From assembly GCF_008931805.1 (NCBI RefSeq), contig NZ_CP044399.1, positions 4,670,364 through 4,734,363 of the forward strand: a stretch of DNA of 64,000 bases, given 5' to 3'. Positions 19,487-30,724 of the stretch are shown piece after piece (the stretch's first letter is position 1; every line of letters starts with the position of its first letter). The notes under the pieces were generated by a model that saw only the letters and a program-made list of their open reading frames with translations, was not told the DNA's origin and ran no database searches. The stretch comes from Moritella marina ATCC 15381 (GTDB lineage Bacteria; Pseudomonadota; Gammaproteobacteria; Enterobacterales; Moritellaceae). Position numbers and translations under genes: made by a program.

Positions 19487-20657
19487 ATTAAATAAGATTA
19501 AGAATATTTCAATCAGTGCATTTTCTCAATTAATGTTGCTTATGTCTGCTCCTGTAATTAGCCGTTTATATTCTACTGAGCAAGTGGGAATCTATGCATC
19601 AATTTTAGCTGTTGGAACAGTAATTGGTCTCAATAGTTCTCTAAAACTTGATATCGCTTTAATTTCAGAATCATCTGATGATTCTCATGAAACTATGGCT
19701 GTAGCATTATTTTTAGGTGTTATAATATCAATTATTGTGGGGTCTATCTGGGGCTTGACTCAATTTAGTGAGCTATCTTCTGTTATATGCTTGATCTTGC
19801 TTTCTATCTCGATTTCGTTATTTCAAAACGTCACTTATTACTTAACAAGGTTAGATAAAATAAATTATTTATCTAAGGTTAGAGTCGTTCGTAGTATGTT
19901 TATTTCTGTGGGACAAATTGGTTTTGGTTTATATTTTACAACATTTATCATTTTAATTATGTCAATGGTTATTGGTAATGTAATTCCCATCATAAAGCAG
20001 TTAAAATTTGAAATAGTACGGTTAGATAACATTGTAAATGTGTTGAAGCGAAATTTATCATATATAAAATATGCAATACCACAGGGGCTTTTAAACTCTC
20101 TAACTATGAATCTACCCATTATATTTCTTAGTATATCAGGAGAGTTTGTTCTTGCTGGTTATTACTTAATGGCTGAACGTCTGCTTAGAACACCGGTTAA
20201 TTTTATTAATACATCTATTAGACAGATCTTCCTTAGTGATTTCTCAAAGTCAATTAATAAATTTAAATGTTATTTATCATGGTTGATTCCACTTATATTA
20301 CTATCCTTATTGTTCTATCTTTTTATGTATAAATTTTCGACCGATATTATTGTTTTTATACTAGGTTCTCAGTGGAGGATGTCTGCTGAAATAGTAATGG
20401 TATTATTGCCATGGATTACACTATCTATGATTCAAGTTCCTGCTACAGGGGTGCTTATTTACTTAAGAAAGATGAAAATATATTCATTTGTTGAGTTGGT
20501 TGACTTTATAATTAAAGCATCTTTATTATTCTTTTTTATAGATCCTGATGATTTCTTATCTGGTTTAGGTATTTATAGCTTAGTCGGCCTTATTACATAT
20601 GTAGTAATAATTTTAATGTCTTCAATTATTGTGAATAAACATGTTAGTAATAAATAA
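19476..20657 (+). CDS. wzx: Wzx-type oligosaccharide flippase
   Basis: 393 residues with about a dozen hydrophobic segments and little sequence identity signal otherwise, as usual for Wzx (MATE/MVF/PST superfamily). The opening SISAFSQLMLLMSAPVISRL YSTEQVGIYA is typical of polysaccharide translocases. It should flip undecaprenyl-linked repeat units across the inner membrane. It lies directly before a Wzy-like gene, completing a Wzx/Wzy pathway. It overlaps both neighbours by 11-17 bases. Confidence 0.85.
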   Translation: MLLKLNKIKNISISAFSQLMLLMSAPVISRLYSTEQVGIYASILAVGTVIGLNSSLKLDIALISESSDDSHETMAVALFLGVIISIIVGSIWGLTQFSELSSVICLILLSISISLFQNVTYYLTRLDKINYLSKVRVVRSMFISVGQIGFGLYFTTFIILIMSMVIGNVIPIIKQLKFEIVRLDNIVNVLKRNLSYIKYAIPQGLLNSLTMNLPIIFLSISGEFVLAGYYLMAERLLRTPVNFINTSIRQIFLSDFSKSINKFKCYLSWLIPLILLSLLFYLFMYKFSTDIIVFILGSQWRMSAEIVMVLLPWITLSMIQVPATGVLIYLRKMKIYSFVELVDFIIKASLLFFFIDPDDFLSGLGIYSLVGLITYVVIILMSSIIVNKHVSNK

Positions 20658-21747
20658 AAATAAAATATGCTGCTATTTAATTAATATATTCTTTTGTTTA
20701 GTTTTCTTCAGAAGTCTTTTTCCATCTGGAGTGTTTGAAGCTCTTATTGTTGCTAATTTGATTATTATGGTGTGCTTTTCTAAGAATATAACCAAAAAAC
20801 AAATGAATATATTTATATTATTCTCTATCTTTTTCAGCATTGTTATTAGCCAAGTGTTTATAACCGAAAATGTAGATTACTTAGCTATGCATATTATTTA
20901 TTTATTTCAAGGTGTCATGATTTTTATCTTGATTGTTTATTTTTCAGATTTTTTGGGCTTTAAGTATGTAGTATCTAGATTGATTTTTTGGGCTGTATTA
21001 GCATCTTTAATATCTGTGATTTTATTTGTTCTTTTTATTAATACGGGGTATTTCTCTGAGTTTGTTTATAGTCGAACTGGATTTCCTCGGTTATCTGGGT
21101 TTCAGGCTAACCCTAATTACCTATCTTTAACTTTATGTTTCATTCCTGTTTTACTGCTCATTTATAAAAGTAAGTATGTTGGGTTTAAAATTGTTGTTAT
21201 ATTATTAGCTATCGTATTGACAGGTTCTAGAGGTGGTATACTTGCAGCTTTTATTCCTCTAGCAATATACTTTTTTATTAAAAATGTAAGGTATAGTCTT
21301 TATGTTTTATTAGTTATTATCGTTATTATTTTTATAGTTAACAGTATAGATTTAGATAGTATATATGGTTTATCAAGGTTTCAAAGTAGTGATGGTGATT
21401 ACAGTAGTGGGCGTTTCACTCACTGGGTAAGAGCGTGGGAGTTATTTTCTAATAACATAGTGTATGGAGTAGGTAATAATTCATTTCTTCTATATGAAAT
21501 AGAGAATGGAAAACCAATACAAGTACATAATAATTATTTGAGAGTTTTAGCAGAATTTGGAATTGTAGGTTTTTTTACTTGGTTTTTTATTTTATATTAT
21601 TTAATAAAAAATAGTGTTTCAACAGTTGAATCGTTGTTGATTATATTTCCAATGTTAATTTTTGGGTTGGTGAATGATCCATATATAGCAAAGGAATTTT
21701 GGTTGTGTTTAGCTTTGTGTTATAAAGCAGAACAGGGTACTAGATAG
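20641..21747 (+). CDS. wzy: O-antigen/capsule polymerase, Wzy type
   Basis: 368 residues with 10-12 predicted membrane spans. The Wzy_C/O-antigen ligase-like signature is seen in FPRLSGFQANPNYLSLTLCF, the VLTGSRGGILAAFIPLAIYF motif and the periplasmic-loop VHNNYLRVLAEFGIVGFFTW. Position after wzx and with Wzc/Wzz present argues for polymerase rather than WaaL ligase; a more ligase-like protein is at 41675. Very AT-rich. Confidence 0.82.
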   Translation: MLVINKNKICCYLINIFFCLVFFRSLFPSGVFEALIVANLIIMVCFSKNITKKQMNIFILFSIFFSIVISQVFITENVDYLAMHIIYLFQGVMIFILIVYFSDFLGFKYVVSRLIFWAVLASLISVILFVLFINTGYFSEFVYSRTGFPRLSGFQANPNYLSLTLCFIPVLLLIYKSKYVGFKIVVILLAIVLTGSRGGILAAFIPLAIYFFIKNVRYSLYVLLVIIVIIFIVNSIDLDSIYGLSRFQSSDGDYSSGRFTHWVRAWELFSNNIVYGVGNNSFLLYEIENGKPIQVHNNYLRVLAEFGIVGFFTWFFILYYLIKNSVSTVESLLIIFPMLIFGLVNDPYIAKEFWLCLALCYKAEQGTR

Positions 21748-21771
21748 TGTTATATTTTTTATAGGATTAGG

Positions 21772-23640
21772 ATGAAGTTAGTATATAGAAAGGATATTGA
21801 TGGTCTTAGAACCTTAGCTGTCGGTTTAGTTGTATTTTATCATTTAGGACTTAATATACCTGGTGGATTTATTGGTGTAGATATATTTTTTGTGATTTCT
21901 GGATTTTTAATTACTAGTATTATTTTTAATGAAATTAAAGAGAAAAATTTCTTATTTTCTAATTTCTACAAAAGAAGATTAAAAAGAATATTTCCACTAT
22001 ATATATTTATCTCTTCGGTTACTATTATTGTATTTTACTTTGTGATGGTCCCTGATGATTTTAATAAATTACTTAAAAGTTACATTTCGGGGATGTTATC
22101 ACTTTCGAATATGTACTTTATAAAAGAGTCCACAGGCTACTTTTCGTCAGAAACAGAGCTGTTCCCTTTGCTCCATACTTGGTCTTTATCTGTGGAGGAA
22201 CAGTTTTATTTCATATGGCCAATTCTTCTGATAGGATTGTTGAAACTTAAAGGTAATAAATTATATACAGGTGTTTTTACATTATTATTTATTCTCATTT
22301 GTATTTCTGAAATTATAACTGTTAATAGTAGCCGAGTAGGATATTACTTCCTTCTTGCTCGAGGTCATGAGTTATTAGCAGGTGCTATCTTAGGGGTTTT
22401 ATTAAGTGATGAACGATTTAAAAACAAAATTAATTCTTATAACACACTTTTTTCTTTTCTATTTTTATTTTTTATAATATATTCAATTGTATATATATCA
22501 AAAGATGATTATTACCCTGGTTATTTATCTATTTTTCCGACATTAGGTACTGTTTTTTTTATTATATCAAGGCAGGATTCTTTTGTTAATAAACTATTCT
22601 CGATTAAGCCTATGGTATATTTAGGGCAGATATCATATTCAATATATTTATGGCATTGGCCTATTATTGTTTATTTCAATTACACGGGAATAGAAATAAA
22701 AAGTGCTGAAATATTTTATATTTTATTTTTTGTTTTTACGCTGTCATCCCTTTCGTATCGATTTGTAGAAGTTCCATTCATTAGATTTAATTTTAATTTT
22801 AAATCTGTTTTAATATACTATTATATGATTCCATTGCTGATTATATCTGTTGTAGTTTTCGCGGTTCCATTTGATAAACTTATTAATGCTCGAATATCTT
22901 CTTTAGGTGGAAGGGAGCAGGTAAAGAATGCTATATACCCCGATTCAAATTCTGGCTGGTGTCAAGTTTCTGAAGATAGAGATGTTTGGGGCGATGAAAA
23001 TTGCATATTAGGTAGTAATGGTTCGAAATTAAAGGGACTTCTATGGGGGGACTCACATGCAGCTCATTTTGCACCTGCGATAAATCAACTAGGGGAAATC
23101 CATAACTTTTCTGTGTATCAAAGAACGTTAGCTCAATGTGTACCTCTTATCACTAGCGGAAATTTAGGACGTTATTCTAACATGTGTTCTGAAAATAGAG
23201 AGTTTATTAAGACTAATATAAAAAATTATGATTTTATTTATCTTGCTTCACGTTGGGAATCGCGTCTCGATATCTTTGGCGATGTTGAAGATACTGTTAA
23301 ATGGTTATCGAATAACATCAAAGATGTTTATATTATATCTCAGGTTCCTTTATTTGAATCAAACGTATCTAAATGTATACTTAGAAAAACCATTAATAGT
23401 AGTGTCGTTTGCAATATGGATGTTAATAGCGATTATAGAAAAGCTAATTTAAAGCTATCTGAAATGAGTGATAAGTATAAAAATGTTCATTTTATTTCAC
23501 TTGATAACGTTTTTTGTAAAGGTGGGGAATGCTCGCCACTAATAAATGGTAGTTTATCTTATTTTGATTCTAACCATTTAAGTGAAAATGGATCTTTATA
23601 CCTAACACCTCATATACCTTATCCTTTAATTAATAATTAA
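21772..23640 (+). CDS. OafA/YrhL-type acyltransferase with C-terminal SGNH domain
   Basis: 622 residues. N-terminal acyltransferase-3 domain with ten spans begins [20 protein letters not shown] and contains [34 protein letters not shown] and [20 protein letters not shown]. After about residue 370 comes a periplasmic SGNH-hydrolase-like domain with [14 protein letters not shown] (Ser near residue 426) and a final [10 protein letters not shown] block carrying the D-x2-H pair. Such two-domain proteins O-acetylate polysaccharides, moving the acyl group across the membrane. Target sugar unknown. Last gene of the AT-rich block. Confidence 0.92.
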   Translation: MKLVYRKDIDGLRTLAVGLVVFYHLGLNIPGGFIGVDIFFVISGFLITSIIFNEIKEKNFLFSNFYKRRLKRIFPLYIFISSVTIIVFYFVMVPDDFNKLLKSYISGMLSLSNMYFIKESTGYFSSETELFPLLHTWSLSVEEQFYFIWPILLIGLLKLKGNKLYTGVFTLLFILICISEIITVNSSRVGYYFLLARGHELLAGAILGVLLSDERFKNKINSYNTLFSFLFLFFIIYSIVYISKDDYYPGYLSIFPTLGTVFFIISRQDSFVNKLFSIKPMVYLGQISYSIYLWHWPIIVYFNYTGIEIKSAEIFYILFFVFTLSSLSYRFVEVPFIRFNFNFKSVLIYYYMIPLLIISVVVFAVPFDKLINARISSLGGREQVKNAIYPDSNSGWCQVSEDRDVWGDENCILGSNGSKLKGLLWGDSHAAHFAPAINQLGEIHNFSVYQRTLAQCVPLITSGNLGRYSNMCSENREFIKTNIKNYDFIYLASRWESRLDIFGDVEDTVKWLSNNIKDVYIISQVPLFESNVSKCILRKTINSSVVCNMDVNSDYRKANLKLSEMSDKYKNVHFISLDNVFCKGGECSPLINGSLSYFDSNHLSENGSLYLTPHIPYPLINN

Positions 23641-23677
23641 AGGGATTTATTATTTAACGATTAAATATGGATTGATA

Positions 23678-24844
23678 ATGAAAATAGCTATCGCCGGTAC
23701 CGGCTATGTAGGTTTATCAAATGCAATGCTGCTTGCACAACACAATGAAGTAATTGCTGTTGATATTGTGGAGGAAAAAGTCAATCAATTAAATAAGAAT
23801 ATTTCACCAATTTCAGATGCTGAAATTGAATGTTTTTTACAAAATAAAGAATTAAATTTTATTGCGACATTAGATCAAGTACTGGCTTATCAAGATGCAG
23901 ACTTTGTCATTATTGCTACGCCAACTGATTACGATAGCGTTAATAACTACTTTAATACCTCGTCTGTTGAAGCTGTAATTAAAGCTGTAATGAAAATTAA
24001 CCCAACCGCCGTAATGGTAATAAAGTCAACTGTACCAGTGGGTTATACTAAGCGTATTAAGAAAAGTTTATGTTGTAGCAATATTATTTTCTCACCAGAA
24101 TTTTTACGTGAAGGGAAAGCCCTATACGATAACCTTCATCCGTCTCGGATTATTGTTGGTGAACAGTCTGAAAGAGCTGAAGTGTTCGCTGGTTTATTGG
24201 CACAAGGTGCGATTAAAGAAAATATCGATATCTTATTTACGGATTCAACAGAAGCTGAAGCGGTTAAGTTGTTTTCAAATACTTATCTTGCAATGCGTGT
24301 ATCTTATTTCAATGAATTGGATTCGTATGCTGAAACTCATACTTTAAACGCGCGTCAGATTATTGAAGGTGTAGGTTTAGACCCTCGTATTGGTCATCAT
24401 TATAACAATCCGTCATTTGGTTATGGCGGCTATTGTCTACCAAAAGACACAAAGCAGCTTCGTGCTAATTTTGAAGATGTACCAAATTCATTAATCAGTT
24501 CTATTGTTGATTCTAATACGGTGCGTAAAGATTATATTGCATCATCTATTATCAATAGAAATCCAAAGATTGTTGGTATTTATCGTTTAATAATGAAAAC
24601 TGGATCTGATAATTTTCGTGCTTCGTCTATCCAAGGCATTATGAAACGTATTAAAGCCAGGGGTATTGAAGTTGTTATTTATGAACCAGTATTAAAAGAA
24701 AAATCATTCTTTAATTCTCGTGTAATAACTGATTTCGAAGAGTTTAAAAAGATGTCTGATGTTATTGTATCGAACCGTATGGAAGATGCGTTAATATCAG
24801 TTGTAGATAAGGTTTATACTCGTGATTTATTTGGTTCTGATTAA
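23678..24844 (+). CDS. ugd: UDP-glucose 6-dehydrogenase, first copy
   Basis: 388 residues from ATG 23678; a TTG six bases upstream is less likely. Oxidises UDP-glucose to UDP-glucuronate with two NAD+. N-terminal [17 protein letters not shown] nucleotide motif, IIATPTDYD, the [20 protein letters not shown] segment, and the catalytic Cys253 in [19 protein letters not shown]. It is of the short Ugd type (E. coli Ugd-like). A paralogue of identical length lies at 51470. This copy is more AT-rich and starts the ugd-epimerase-sugar transferase-galU run. Confidence 0.95.
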   Translation: MKIAIAGTGYVGLSNAMLLAQHNEVIAVDIVEEKVNQLNKNISPISDAEIECFLQNKELNFIATLDQVLAYQDADFVIIATPTDYDSVNNYFNTSSVEAVIKAVMKINPTAVMVIKSTVPVGYTKRIKKSLCCSNIIFSPEFLREGKALYDNLHPSRIIVGEQSERAEVFAGLLAQGAIKENIDILFTDSTEAEAVKLFSNTYLAMRVSYFNELDSYAETHTLNARQIIEGVGLDPRIGHHYNNPSFGYGGYCLPKDTKQLRANFEDVPNSLISSIVDSNTVRKDYIASSIINRNPKIVGIYRLIMKTGSDNFRASSIQGIMKRIKARGIEVVIYEPVLKEKSFFNSRVITDFEEFKKMSDVIVSNRMEDALISVVDKVYTRDLFGSD

Positions 24845-24967
24845 TAATCTTGAGCTGTCTCTTTAGGTTTCTTTAAAGCGCTAAATAATCACTTTAGTGT
24901 TTTACTATTTTTGTAATGCTTATTCCTACCATCTTGCATCTCTTTTCAGTTTTTTAAGGTTATCATA

Positions 24968-25990
24968 ATGAAATACTTAGTTACCGGCGTTGCTGGTTTT
25001 ATTGGTTCGCAAGTGGTTTCCCGTTTGTGCTCTTTAGGTCATCAAGTTATCGGTATAGATAATTTGAATGATTATTATGATGTTAATTTAAAGCTAGCGC
25101 GTTTAGACGAAATCAATCCCTTAGTAACATTTCAATTTATCGAAATGGATTTAGCTGACCGTGATAGTATTGCAGCTCTGTTTGCGGAACAGCAATTTGA
25201 TAAAGTGATTCACCTCGCCGCACAAGCGGGTGTCCGTTATTCTATTGAAAACCCGATGGCATACGCTGACTCTAACCTTATCGGCCATTTAACTATTTTA
25301 GAAGGCTGCCGCCATAACAAAGTGAAACACCTTGTATACGCTTCATCAAGCTCGGTTTATGGCTTAAACAGCAAAACACCATTTGAAACTAGCGATTCAG
25401 TTGATCATCCAGTATCTTTGTATGCGGCAACGAAAAAATCAAATGAGCTAATGGCACATTCTTACTCTCATTTATATAATATGCCAACCACTGGTTTACG
25501 TTTCTTCACAGTATATGGTCCTGCTGGCCGTCCTGATATGGCACCATTTATTTTTACTAAAAAGATATTGGATGGCGAAATTATCGATATTAATAATAAT
25601 GGGGATATGTGGCGTGACTTTACGTACATTGACGATATTGTTGAAGGTATTATTCGTATTCAAGATGTGATTCCAACTGTTGATGTAGATTGGAAAGTTG
25701 AAACTGGTTCACCAGCAACAAGCTCTGCACCATATAGCGTATACAATATTGGTCACGGTAGTCCGATTAGCCTAATGGATTTCATTGGAGCGATTGAAGA
25801 AGCTTTAGGCATTGAAGCAAAGAAAAACTTCCGTGACATGCAACCTGGTGATGTATACAAGACTTATGCTGATACCACTGATTTATTTGAAGCTACAGGA
25901 TATAAGGCCAAAGTTGGTGTTAAAGAGGGTGTTGAAGCATTTGTTGATTGGTATAAAGATTTTTATAAACAAGGGGGGTATGGTGAATAA
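24968..25990 (+). CDS. UDP-glucuronate 4-epimerase, first copy
   Basis: 340 residues, extended SDR. Rossmann motif TGVAGFIGSQ, catalytic Ser in YASSSSVYGLN, Tyr/Lys in LYAATKKSNELMAHSYSHLY. The IDNLNDYYDVNLKLARL segment is characteristic of UDP-GlcA 4-epimerases (CapI/GlcAE) rather than GalE. It makes UDP-GalA from the Ugd product. Differences from the second copy at 52821 include YGPAGRPDMAPFIF where that one has YGPWGRPDMALFKF, so substrate fit may differ. The C-terminus overlaps the next gene by 8-11 bases. Confidence 0.88.
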   Translation: MKYLVTGVAGFIGSQVVSRLCSLGHQVIGIDNLNDYYDVNLKLARLDEINPLVTFQFIEMDLADRDSIAALFAEQQFDKVIHLAAQAGVRYSIENPMAYADSNLIGHLTILEGCRHNKVKHLVYASSSSVYGLNSKTPFETSDSVDHPVSLYAATKKSNELMAHSYSHLYNMPTTGLRFFTVYGPAGRPDMAPFIFTKKILDGEIIDINNNGDMWRDFTYIDDIVEGIIRIQDVIPTVDVDWKVETGSPATSSAPYSVYNIGHGSPISLMDFIGAIEEALGIEAKKNFRDMQPGDVYKTYADTTDLFEATGYKAKVGVKEGVEAFVDWYKDFYKQGGYGE

Positions 25991-26879
25991 TAAAATATAT
26001 ATTTTTTGTCCAGAGTATAAGGTTAATGAAATTTCACTCTTATGTGAAAAGAATTCATTTAAAGTTATTTTTAATGATTACAGTATAAAAGACTATAACG
26101 ACAAAATTTTTTGTCATTATAGATCGGCGGACTTATCTGAAGATAAGCAACTTTACCTCGTACAAGCGATTAAATATGGTGCAAGTGTTGAGCCTTTAGT
26201 TAGTTATCTTGATCGTATTCTCAAGTATACTGAAGTTGAGTTATTACATTCGAGCTATTTTTTACATCAAAAATCATTTTCTATTCTATCTAAGAAAGTA
26301 AAGCAAAGAAATAAACGATTTTTAGACCTTATTTGTGCTGTTATTTTATTTATGTTGACTTGGCCAATTGCCCTAATCGCAGCTATAGCGATTAAACTTG
26401 AAAGCCCTGGCCCTGTATTATATAAACAAAAGAGAACAGGTCTTTTTAATAATGAATTCTTTGTTTATAAATTTCGTTCGATGCGTAATGATGTAGAAAA
26501 AGATGGTGCGCAGTGGGCATCTAAAAATGATGCTCGTGTAACGAAAATCGGTAAATTTATTCGTAAAACTCGTATTGATGAGTTACCACAAATTATTAAT
26601 ATATTTAAAAGTGAAATGTCGATTGTAGGTCCTAGGCCTGAGCGTGAAGTTTTTATCACTGAATTAGAAAAAGAAATTCCATTTTATCGTTTTAGGCATG
26701 CTGTTAAGCCTGGTGTAACAGGTTTAGCTCAAGTTAGCTATCCATATGGTGCTTCAACGGAAGATGCGATATGGAAGCATAAATATGATATGTATTACAT
26801 TAAGCATCATACATTCATGAATGATATTAAAATTCTAATTAAAACCGTTACAGTAGTAATTTTTGGCATGGGTCAATAA
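25980..26879 (+). CDS. Undecaprenyl-phosphate sugar-1-phosphate transferase (WbaP/WcaJ C-terminal type)
   Basis: About 299 residues. The bacterial sugar transferase domain fills the C-terminal ~200: [20 protein letters not shown] (membrane hairpin), [17 protein letters not shown], the catalytic region [38 protein letters not shown] and GPRPEREVF. It loads the first sugar-phosphate on undecaprenyl phosphate, so it is the likely initiating enzyme of the wza-cluster glycan. The N-terminal ~100 residues lack the five-span WcaJ region. ATG 25980 or GTG 25983 both follow GGGGGG closely. The longer open frame from 25812 runs inside the epimerase gene and is not a real extension. It sits between epimerase and galU, absent from the second module. 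Confidence 0.9.
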   Translation: MVNNKIYIFCPEYKVNEISLLCEKNSFKVIFNDYSIKDYNDKIFCHYRSADLSEDKQLYLVQAIKYGASVEPLVSYLDRILKYTEVELLHSSYFLHQKSFSILSKKVKQRNKRFLDLICAVILFMLTWPIALIAAIAIKLESPGPVLYKQKRTGLFNNEFFVYKFRSMRNDVEKDGAQWASKNDARVTKIGKFIRKTRIDELPQIINIFKSEMSIVGPRPEREVFITELEKEIPFYRFRHAVKPGVTGLAQVSYPYGASTEDAIWKHKYDMYYIKHHTFMNDIKILIKTVTVVIFGMGQ

Positions 26880-26880
26880 A

Positions 26881-27789
26881 ATGAATAAAGTAATAAATAA
26901 TAAAATTACAAAAGCGGTTATCCCTGTTGCTGGCTTAGGCACGCGTATGCTACCTGCAACAAAAGCTATCCCAAAAGAAATGTTGCCCGTTGTAGATAAG
27001 CCATTAATTCAATACATCGTTAATGAATGTGCCATGGCAGGTATTACTGAAATTGTACTAGTAACGCACGCGTCTAAAAATGCCATTGAAAACCATTTTG
27101 ATACTTCATTTGAATTGGAATCAACGCTTGAAAAGCGTGTGAAACGCCAGTTGCTTGAAGAGGTACAAGCGATCTGTCCGAAAGGCGTGACAATCATGCA
27201 TATTCGTCAAGGTGTTGCTAAAGGGCTAGGTCACGCGGTTATGTGTGCAAAACCAATTATTGGTGATGCGCCATTCGCTGTTGTATTGCCTGATGTATTA
27301 ATGGATGAAGTATGTTCAGACCTCAAAACTGAAAACTTAGCAAGCATGATGGCTCGTTTTAATGATACTGGTTTTAGTCAGATTATGGTTGAACCTGTAC
27401 CTCAAGAAAGTGTATCCGGTTACGGTGTTGCAGATTGTGGTGGCGCAGTGTTAGCCTCTGGCCAATCGACTGCAATGACAGCGGTTGTTGAAAAGCCAAG
27501 TATCGAAGAAGCACCATCAAACCTAGCTGTTACTGGCCGTTATGTATTACCCGCAGCAATCTGGGATATTTTAGCTAAAACACCTCCGGGTGCGGGTGAC
27601 GAGATCCAATTAACCGATGCGATTGCTACGCTAATGGAAACTGAAACAGTTGAAGCATTCCATATCAGTGGTGAATCACATGACTGTGGTTCAAAACTTG
27701 GCTATATGAAAGCATGTATCGAATACGGTATTCGTAATGATGATTTTGGTGATGAACTAAAAAAATTCATTGCTAGCTTAATTAAATAA
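26881..27789 (+). CDS. galU: UTP-glucose-1-phosphate uridylyltransferase, first copy
   Basis: 302 residues. Makes UDP-glucose for Ugd and GalE. N-terminal nucleotidyltransferase motif [30 protein letters not shown] metal/nucleotide segment, VEKP and [12 protein letters not shown]. Starts one base after the stop of the sugar transferase, without a strong ribosome site, so translation is probably coupled. Very similar to the second copy at 53879. A hairpin terminator follows. Confidence 0.95.
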   Translation: MNKVINNKITKAVIPVAGLGTRMLPATKAIPKEMLPVVDKPLIQYIVNECAMAGITEIVLVTHASKNAIENHFDTSFELESTLEKRVKRQLLEEVQAICPKGVTIMHIRQGVAKGLGHAVMCAKPIIGDAPFAVVLPDVLMDEVCSDLKTENLASMMARFNDTGFSQIMVEPVPQESVSGYGVADCGGAVLASGQSTAMTAVVEKPSIEEAPSNLAVTGRYVLPAAIWDILAKTPPGAGDEIQLTDAIATLMETETVEAFHISGESHDCGSKLGYMKACIEYGIRNDDFGDELKKFIASLIK

Positions 27790-27818
27790 AGTTAGATGAA
27801 CAGTTAGCAAAACAATGG

Positions 27819-27862
27819 AAGGGATAGCAGGCATGGATATATCAATGCTGCTATCCCTTTTT
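27819..27862 (+). terminator. Terminator after galU
   Basis: AAGGGATAGCAG and CTGCTATCCCTT pair over 12 bp, with CAT/ATG extending past a one-base bulge, followed by TTTTT. It probably ends the wza-galU transcript. Confidence 0.85.
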
Positions 27863-27932
27863 AGTTTCAGCTGCTTGTAGAATCAAAATAATAGATACTT
27901 TAATTTAATGGATATTGAAACAGGAAAATAAT

Positions 27933-28940
27933 ATGACAATATTAGTCACAGGCGGAGCGGGCTATATCGGCAGCCACACTGTATTAGAATTATTAAACAG
28001 CAATCAAGACGTGGTTGTAATTGATAATTTATGCAACTCAAGTGAAGAATCATTAACGCGTGTTAAATCGATCACTGGTAAGTCAGTGACGTTTTATCAA
28101 GGTGATGTACTCGATAGTGCATTACTTACGCAGATATTTACCACACACGCGATTGATGCCGTGATCCACTTTGCTGGTTTAAAAGCGGTAGGGGAGTCTA
28201 ATCAGATCCCGCTAACGTATTACCGTAATAACATTGCAGCGACGGTAAACATCTTAGAAGCGATGACAGCGCACAATGTAAAGAACTTTGTATTTAGTTC
28301 ATCGGCGACTGTGTATGGCGATCCGGCGTCTGTACCAATTGATGAAAGCTTTCCAACGTCTGCAACTAACCCGTATGGCCGTTCTAAGTTAATGGTCGAA
28401 GAAATTCTTGCCGATTTATATAAGTCAGACAACAGCTGGAACATTGCCCGCTTACGCTACTTCAATCCAGTCGGTTCACACGAGAGCGGTTTGATTGGTG
28501 AAGATCCAAATGACATTCCAAATAACCTAATGCCATACATCTCACAAGTTGCTGTGGGTAAGTTAAAGCAACTGAATGTATTTGGTGATGACTACGCAAC
28601 GGTTGACGGTACTGGCGTACGTGATTACATCCACGTAGTTGATTTAGCCCTAGGCCATTTAAAAGCCTTAGACAAGCTAATGACTAATCCGGGCTTAGTG
28701 ACGTATAACTTAGGCACTGGCCAAGGTTACAGCGTCTTAGAAATGGTCAAAGCCTTTGAACTTGCATCAGGTAAAACGGTTGCTTATCAAATCGCACCAC
28801 GCCGCGCGGGTGATATAGCCCAGTGTTACGCTGCAACTGATTTAGCAGAACGCGAATTAGGTTGGAAAGCTGAGCGTAGTATTAGCGATATGACGGCTGA
28901 TACTTGGCGCTGGCAAGCAAATAACCCGGATGGTTATTAA
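27933..28940 (+). CDS. galE: UDP-glucose 4-epimerase GalE
   Basis: 335 residues from ATG 27933 with AGGAAA upstream. Interconverts UDP-Glc and UDP-Gal. Motifs: [11 protein letters not shown] for [16 protein letters not shown], catalytic Ser in [22 protein letters not shown] with Tyr-x3-Lys, and [18 protein letters not shown]. It stands alone after the galU terminator, so it likely has its own promoter. Clear GalE, distinct from the two UDP-GlcA 4-epimerases in the window. Confidence 0.95.
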   Translation: MTILVTGGAGYIGSHTVLELLNSNQDVVVIDNLCNSSEESLTRVKSITGKSVTFYQGDVLDSALLTQIFTTHAIDAVIHFAGLKAVGESNQIPLTYYRNNIAATVNILEAMTAHNVKNFVFSSSATVYGDPASVPIDESFPTSATNPYGRSKLMVEEILADLYKSDNSWNIARLRYFNPVGSHESGLIGEDPNDIPNNLMPYISQVAVGKLKQLNVFGDDYATVDGTGVRDYIHVVDLALGHLKALDKLMTNPGLVTYNLGTGQGYSVLEMVKAFELASGKTVAYQIAPRRAGDIAQCYAATDLAERELGWKAERSISDMTADTWRWQANNPDGY

Positions 28941-29064
28941 GCCGTACTAAAATAAGCGTATTGACCTATTACCTTCCTTGGACTCAAGCTTTAAACTAAT
29001 AGCCCTATCTTTTTAAAATTGATAGATCTATTTATCGTTTAACTTGCTTTCCAAGGACGGAACA

Positions 29065-30504
29065 ATGCGTATATTACATCACGGCGCCGTTAATGGCGTC
29101 ACTGGCTCTTGCCATCAATTGTATATGAATGACTATAATTCAGTATTGATTGATTGCGGCCTATTTCAAGGCTCTGAAGCTGCAGCTAACAATAAAAATA
29201 ACGGTAATAACCAGCACCAACTCTCTATCGACTTTAATGTCCGCACCATAAAAGCGCTCATCATCACCCACTGCCATATCGACCACGTTGGTCGCATTCC
29301 CTATTTATTAGCCGCAGGTTATACCGGTCCAATATACGCGACCCAAGCCACCGCAGAATTACTCCCCCTCGTTATTGAAGATGCCCTGAAAGTTGGTGTC
29401 ACTCGCGATCACAAACTCATCCAAACTTGCCTATCATTATTAAATAACCAACTAATACCTGTGCCTTATCATCAATGGCGTACGATTGATGTACTGCAAA
29501 TACCGCAGGAAGATATAAGTGAAAGCGAGATCTGCTATCAACGCCAAAAGATCCGTTTTTGTCCTGCAGGGCATATCCTTGGCTCAGCCTATGTCGAAAT
29601 TGAACTAGCCACTGATAAACCCATTCATCGCCATAGATTAGTTTTCTCTGGTGACTTAGGCGCATCTTACAGTCCATTATTATCTGCGCCGCGAGCACCA
29701 TATCGTGCTGACACCCTGATTATCGAAAGTACCTATGGTGATAAGCGCCACGAACACCGTAATCAACGTCGTCAAAAGTTACAAGCCGTGATTGAACACG
29801 CGGTCAGTGATAATGGCGTAGTGTTAATTCCGGCATTCAGCATTGGCCGTACTCAAGAGTTACTTTACGAAATAGAACAGTTTATTCATACGGCACCAGA
29901 AGGCAGTTTATGGAAAAACATCGAAATCATAGTCGACTCGCCCATGGCCGCTAATTTCACCACTAAGTACCGCGACTTTAAAGAACTCTGGGACCAAGAA
30001 GCGCAAGGCATATTAAAACAAGGCCGGCATCCACTTAACTTCGAGCAGCTACACACCATAGATAGCCATCAAGACCACCTTAGTGTGGTGAAGTATTTGG
30101 CTAAGCGTAACAAACCCGCAATCGTCATCGCCGCCAGTGGCATGTGCAGTGGTGGACGTATCGTTAATTACCTCACCGAGTTTTTACCCGATAGCAAAGC
30201 CGATGTGATTTTTGTTGGTTATCAGGCCAAGGGAACACCTGGTCGAGATATTCAGAAACATGGACCAAAGGGAGGTTATGTTGAATTGAACGGTAAACGT
30301 ATTAGCATTAATGCCGGAATTCATACCATCAGTGGTTATTCTGCCCATGCCGACCAACAAGATTTGCTTAACTTTGTTAAAAACATAAAGCATCAGCCAA
30401 GTGAAATACGTATTGTGCATGGGGATGAAGGGGCAAAGGCGGCGTTTGCTGAGAAGCTGGGGGAGTTAGTACCGGATGCGCGGATATTACGACCGAGTGA
30501 ATAA
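29065..30504 (+). CDS. Beta-CASP metallo-beta-lactamase-fold nuclease (predicted RNA-processing exonuclease)
   Basis: 479 residues from ATG 29065, AAGGACGG upstream. The zinc motif HCHIDHVG (69-76), SGDLGASYSPLL, the beta-CASP region STYGDKRHE and ALIPAFSIGRTQE-like strand (VLIPAFSIGRTQELLYEIEQ), then ASGMCSGGRIVNYL, FVGYQAKGTPGRDIQ and SGYSAHADQQDLL. This is the Ysh1/CPSF-73-like bacterial group acting on RNA. Its presence inside a polysaccharide region is not explained by glycan chemistry; linkage may be incidental or it may affect long operon mRNAs (inference). Confidence 0.85.
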   Translation: MRILHHGAVNGVTGSCHQLYMNDYNSVLIDCGLFQGSEAAANNKNNGNNQHQLSIDFNVRTIKALIITHCHIDHVGRIPYLLAAGYTGPIYATQATAELLPLVIEDALKVGVTRDHKLIQTCLSLLNNQLIPVPYHQWRTIDVLQIPQEDISESEICYQRQKIRFCPAGHILGSAYVEIELATDKPIHRHRLVFSGDLGASYSPLLSAPRAPYRADTLIIESTYGDKRHEHRNQRRQKLQAVIEHAVSDNGVVLIPAFSIGRTQELLYEIEQFIHTAPEGSLWKNIEIIVDSPMAANFTTKYRDFKELWDQEAQGILKQGRHPLNFEQLHTIDSHQDHLSVVKYLAKRNKPAIVIAASGMCSGGRIVNYLTEFLPDSKADVIFVGYQAKGTPGRDIQKHGPKGGYVELNGKRISINAGIHTISGYSAHADQQDLLNFVKNIKHQPSEIRIVHGDEGAKAAFAEKLGELVPDARILRPSE

Positions 30505-30620
30505 GTTTCAATATGGTTAGGTATGTATTTATGTATTTAGATAGACAGGTAGTTAAGTCGGTAGTTAGTTAAGCAATATATTCAATATCTGCCATAAAAA
30601 TGAGAAGTTAAATGCTGAAA

Positions 30621-30650
30621 TTAACAGATGCTGTCATATTTTGATATACT
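30621..30650 (+). promoter_or_regulatory. Candidate promoter for the legionaminic-type operon
   Basis: TTAACA (30621-30626) and TATACT (30645-30650) are spaced by 18 bp, about 75 bp before the LegB-like start. An 8-bp inverted repeat ACTGAATT/AATTCAGT lies just downstream. Confidence 0.4.
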
Positions 30651-30724
30651 GCTGACATTACTGAATTATGCTCTGATCAATTCAGTCATCCTAACATATT
30701 GCTACATTAAGGAATCAATTGATA

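Noticed and set aside
23228..23452. Small plus-strand open frame
   Set aside because: Out-of-frame shadow inside the SGNH domain of the acyltransferase gene.
25812..25979. N-terminal extension of the sugar transferase frame
   Set aside because: It lies inside the epimerase gene in another frame; the real start is at 25980-25983 after a G-rich ribosome site.
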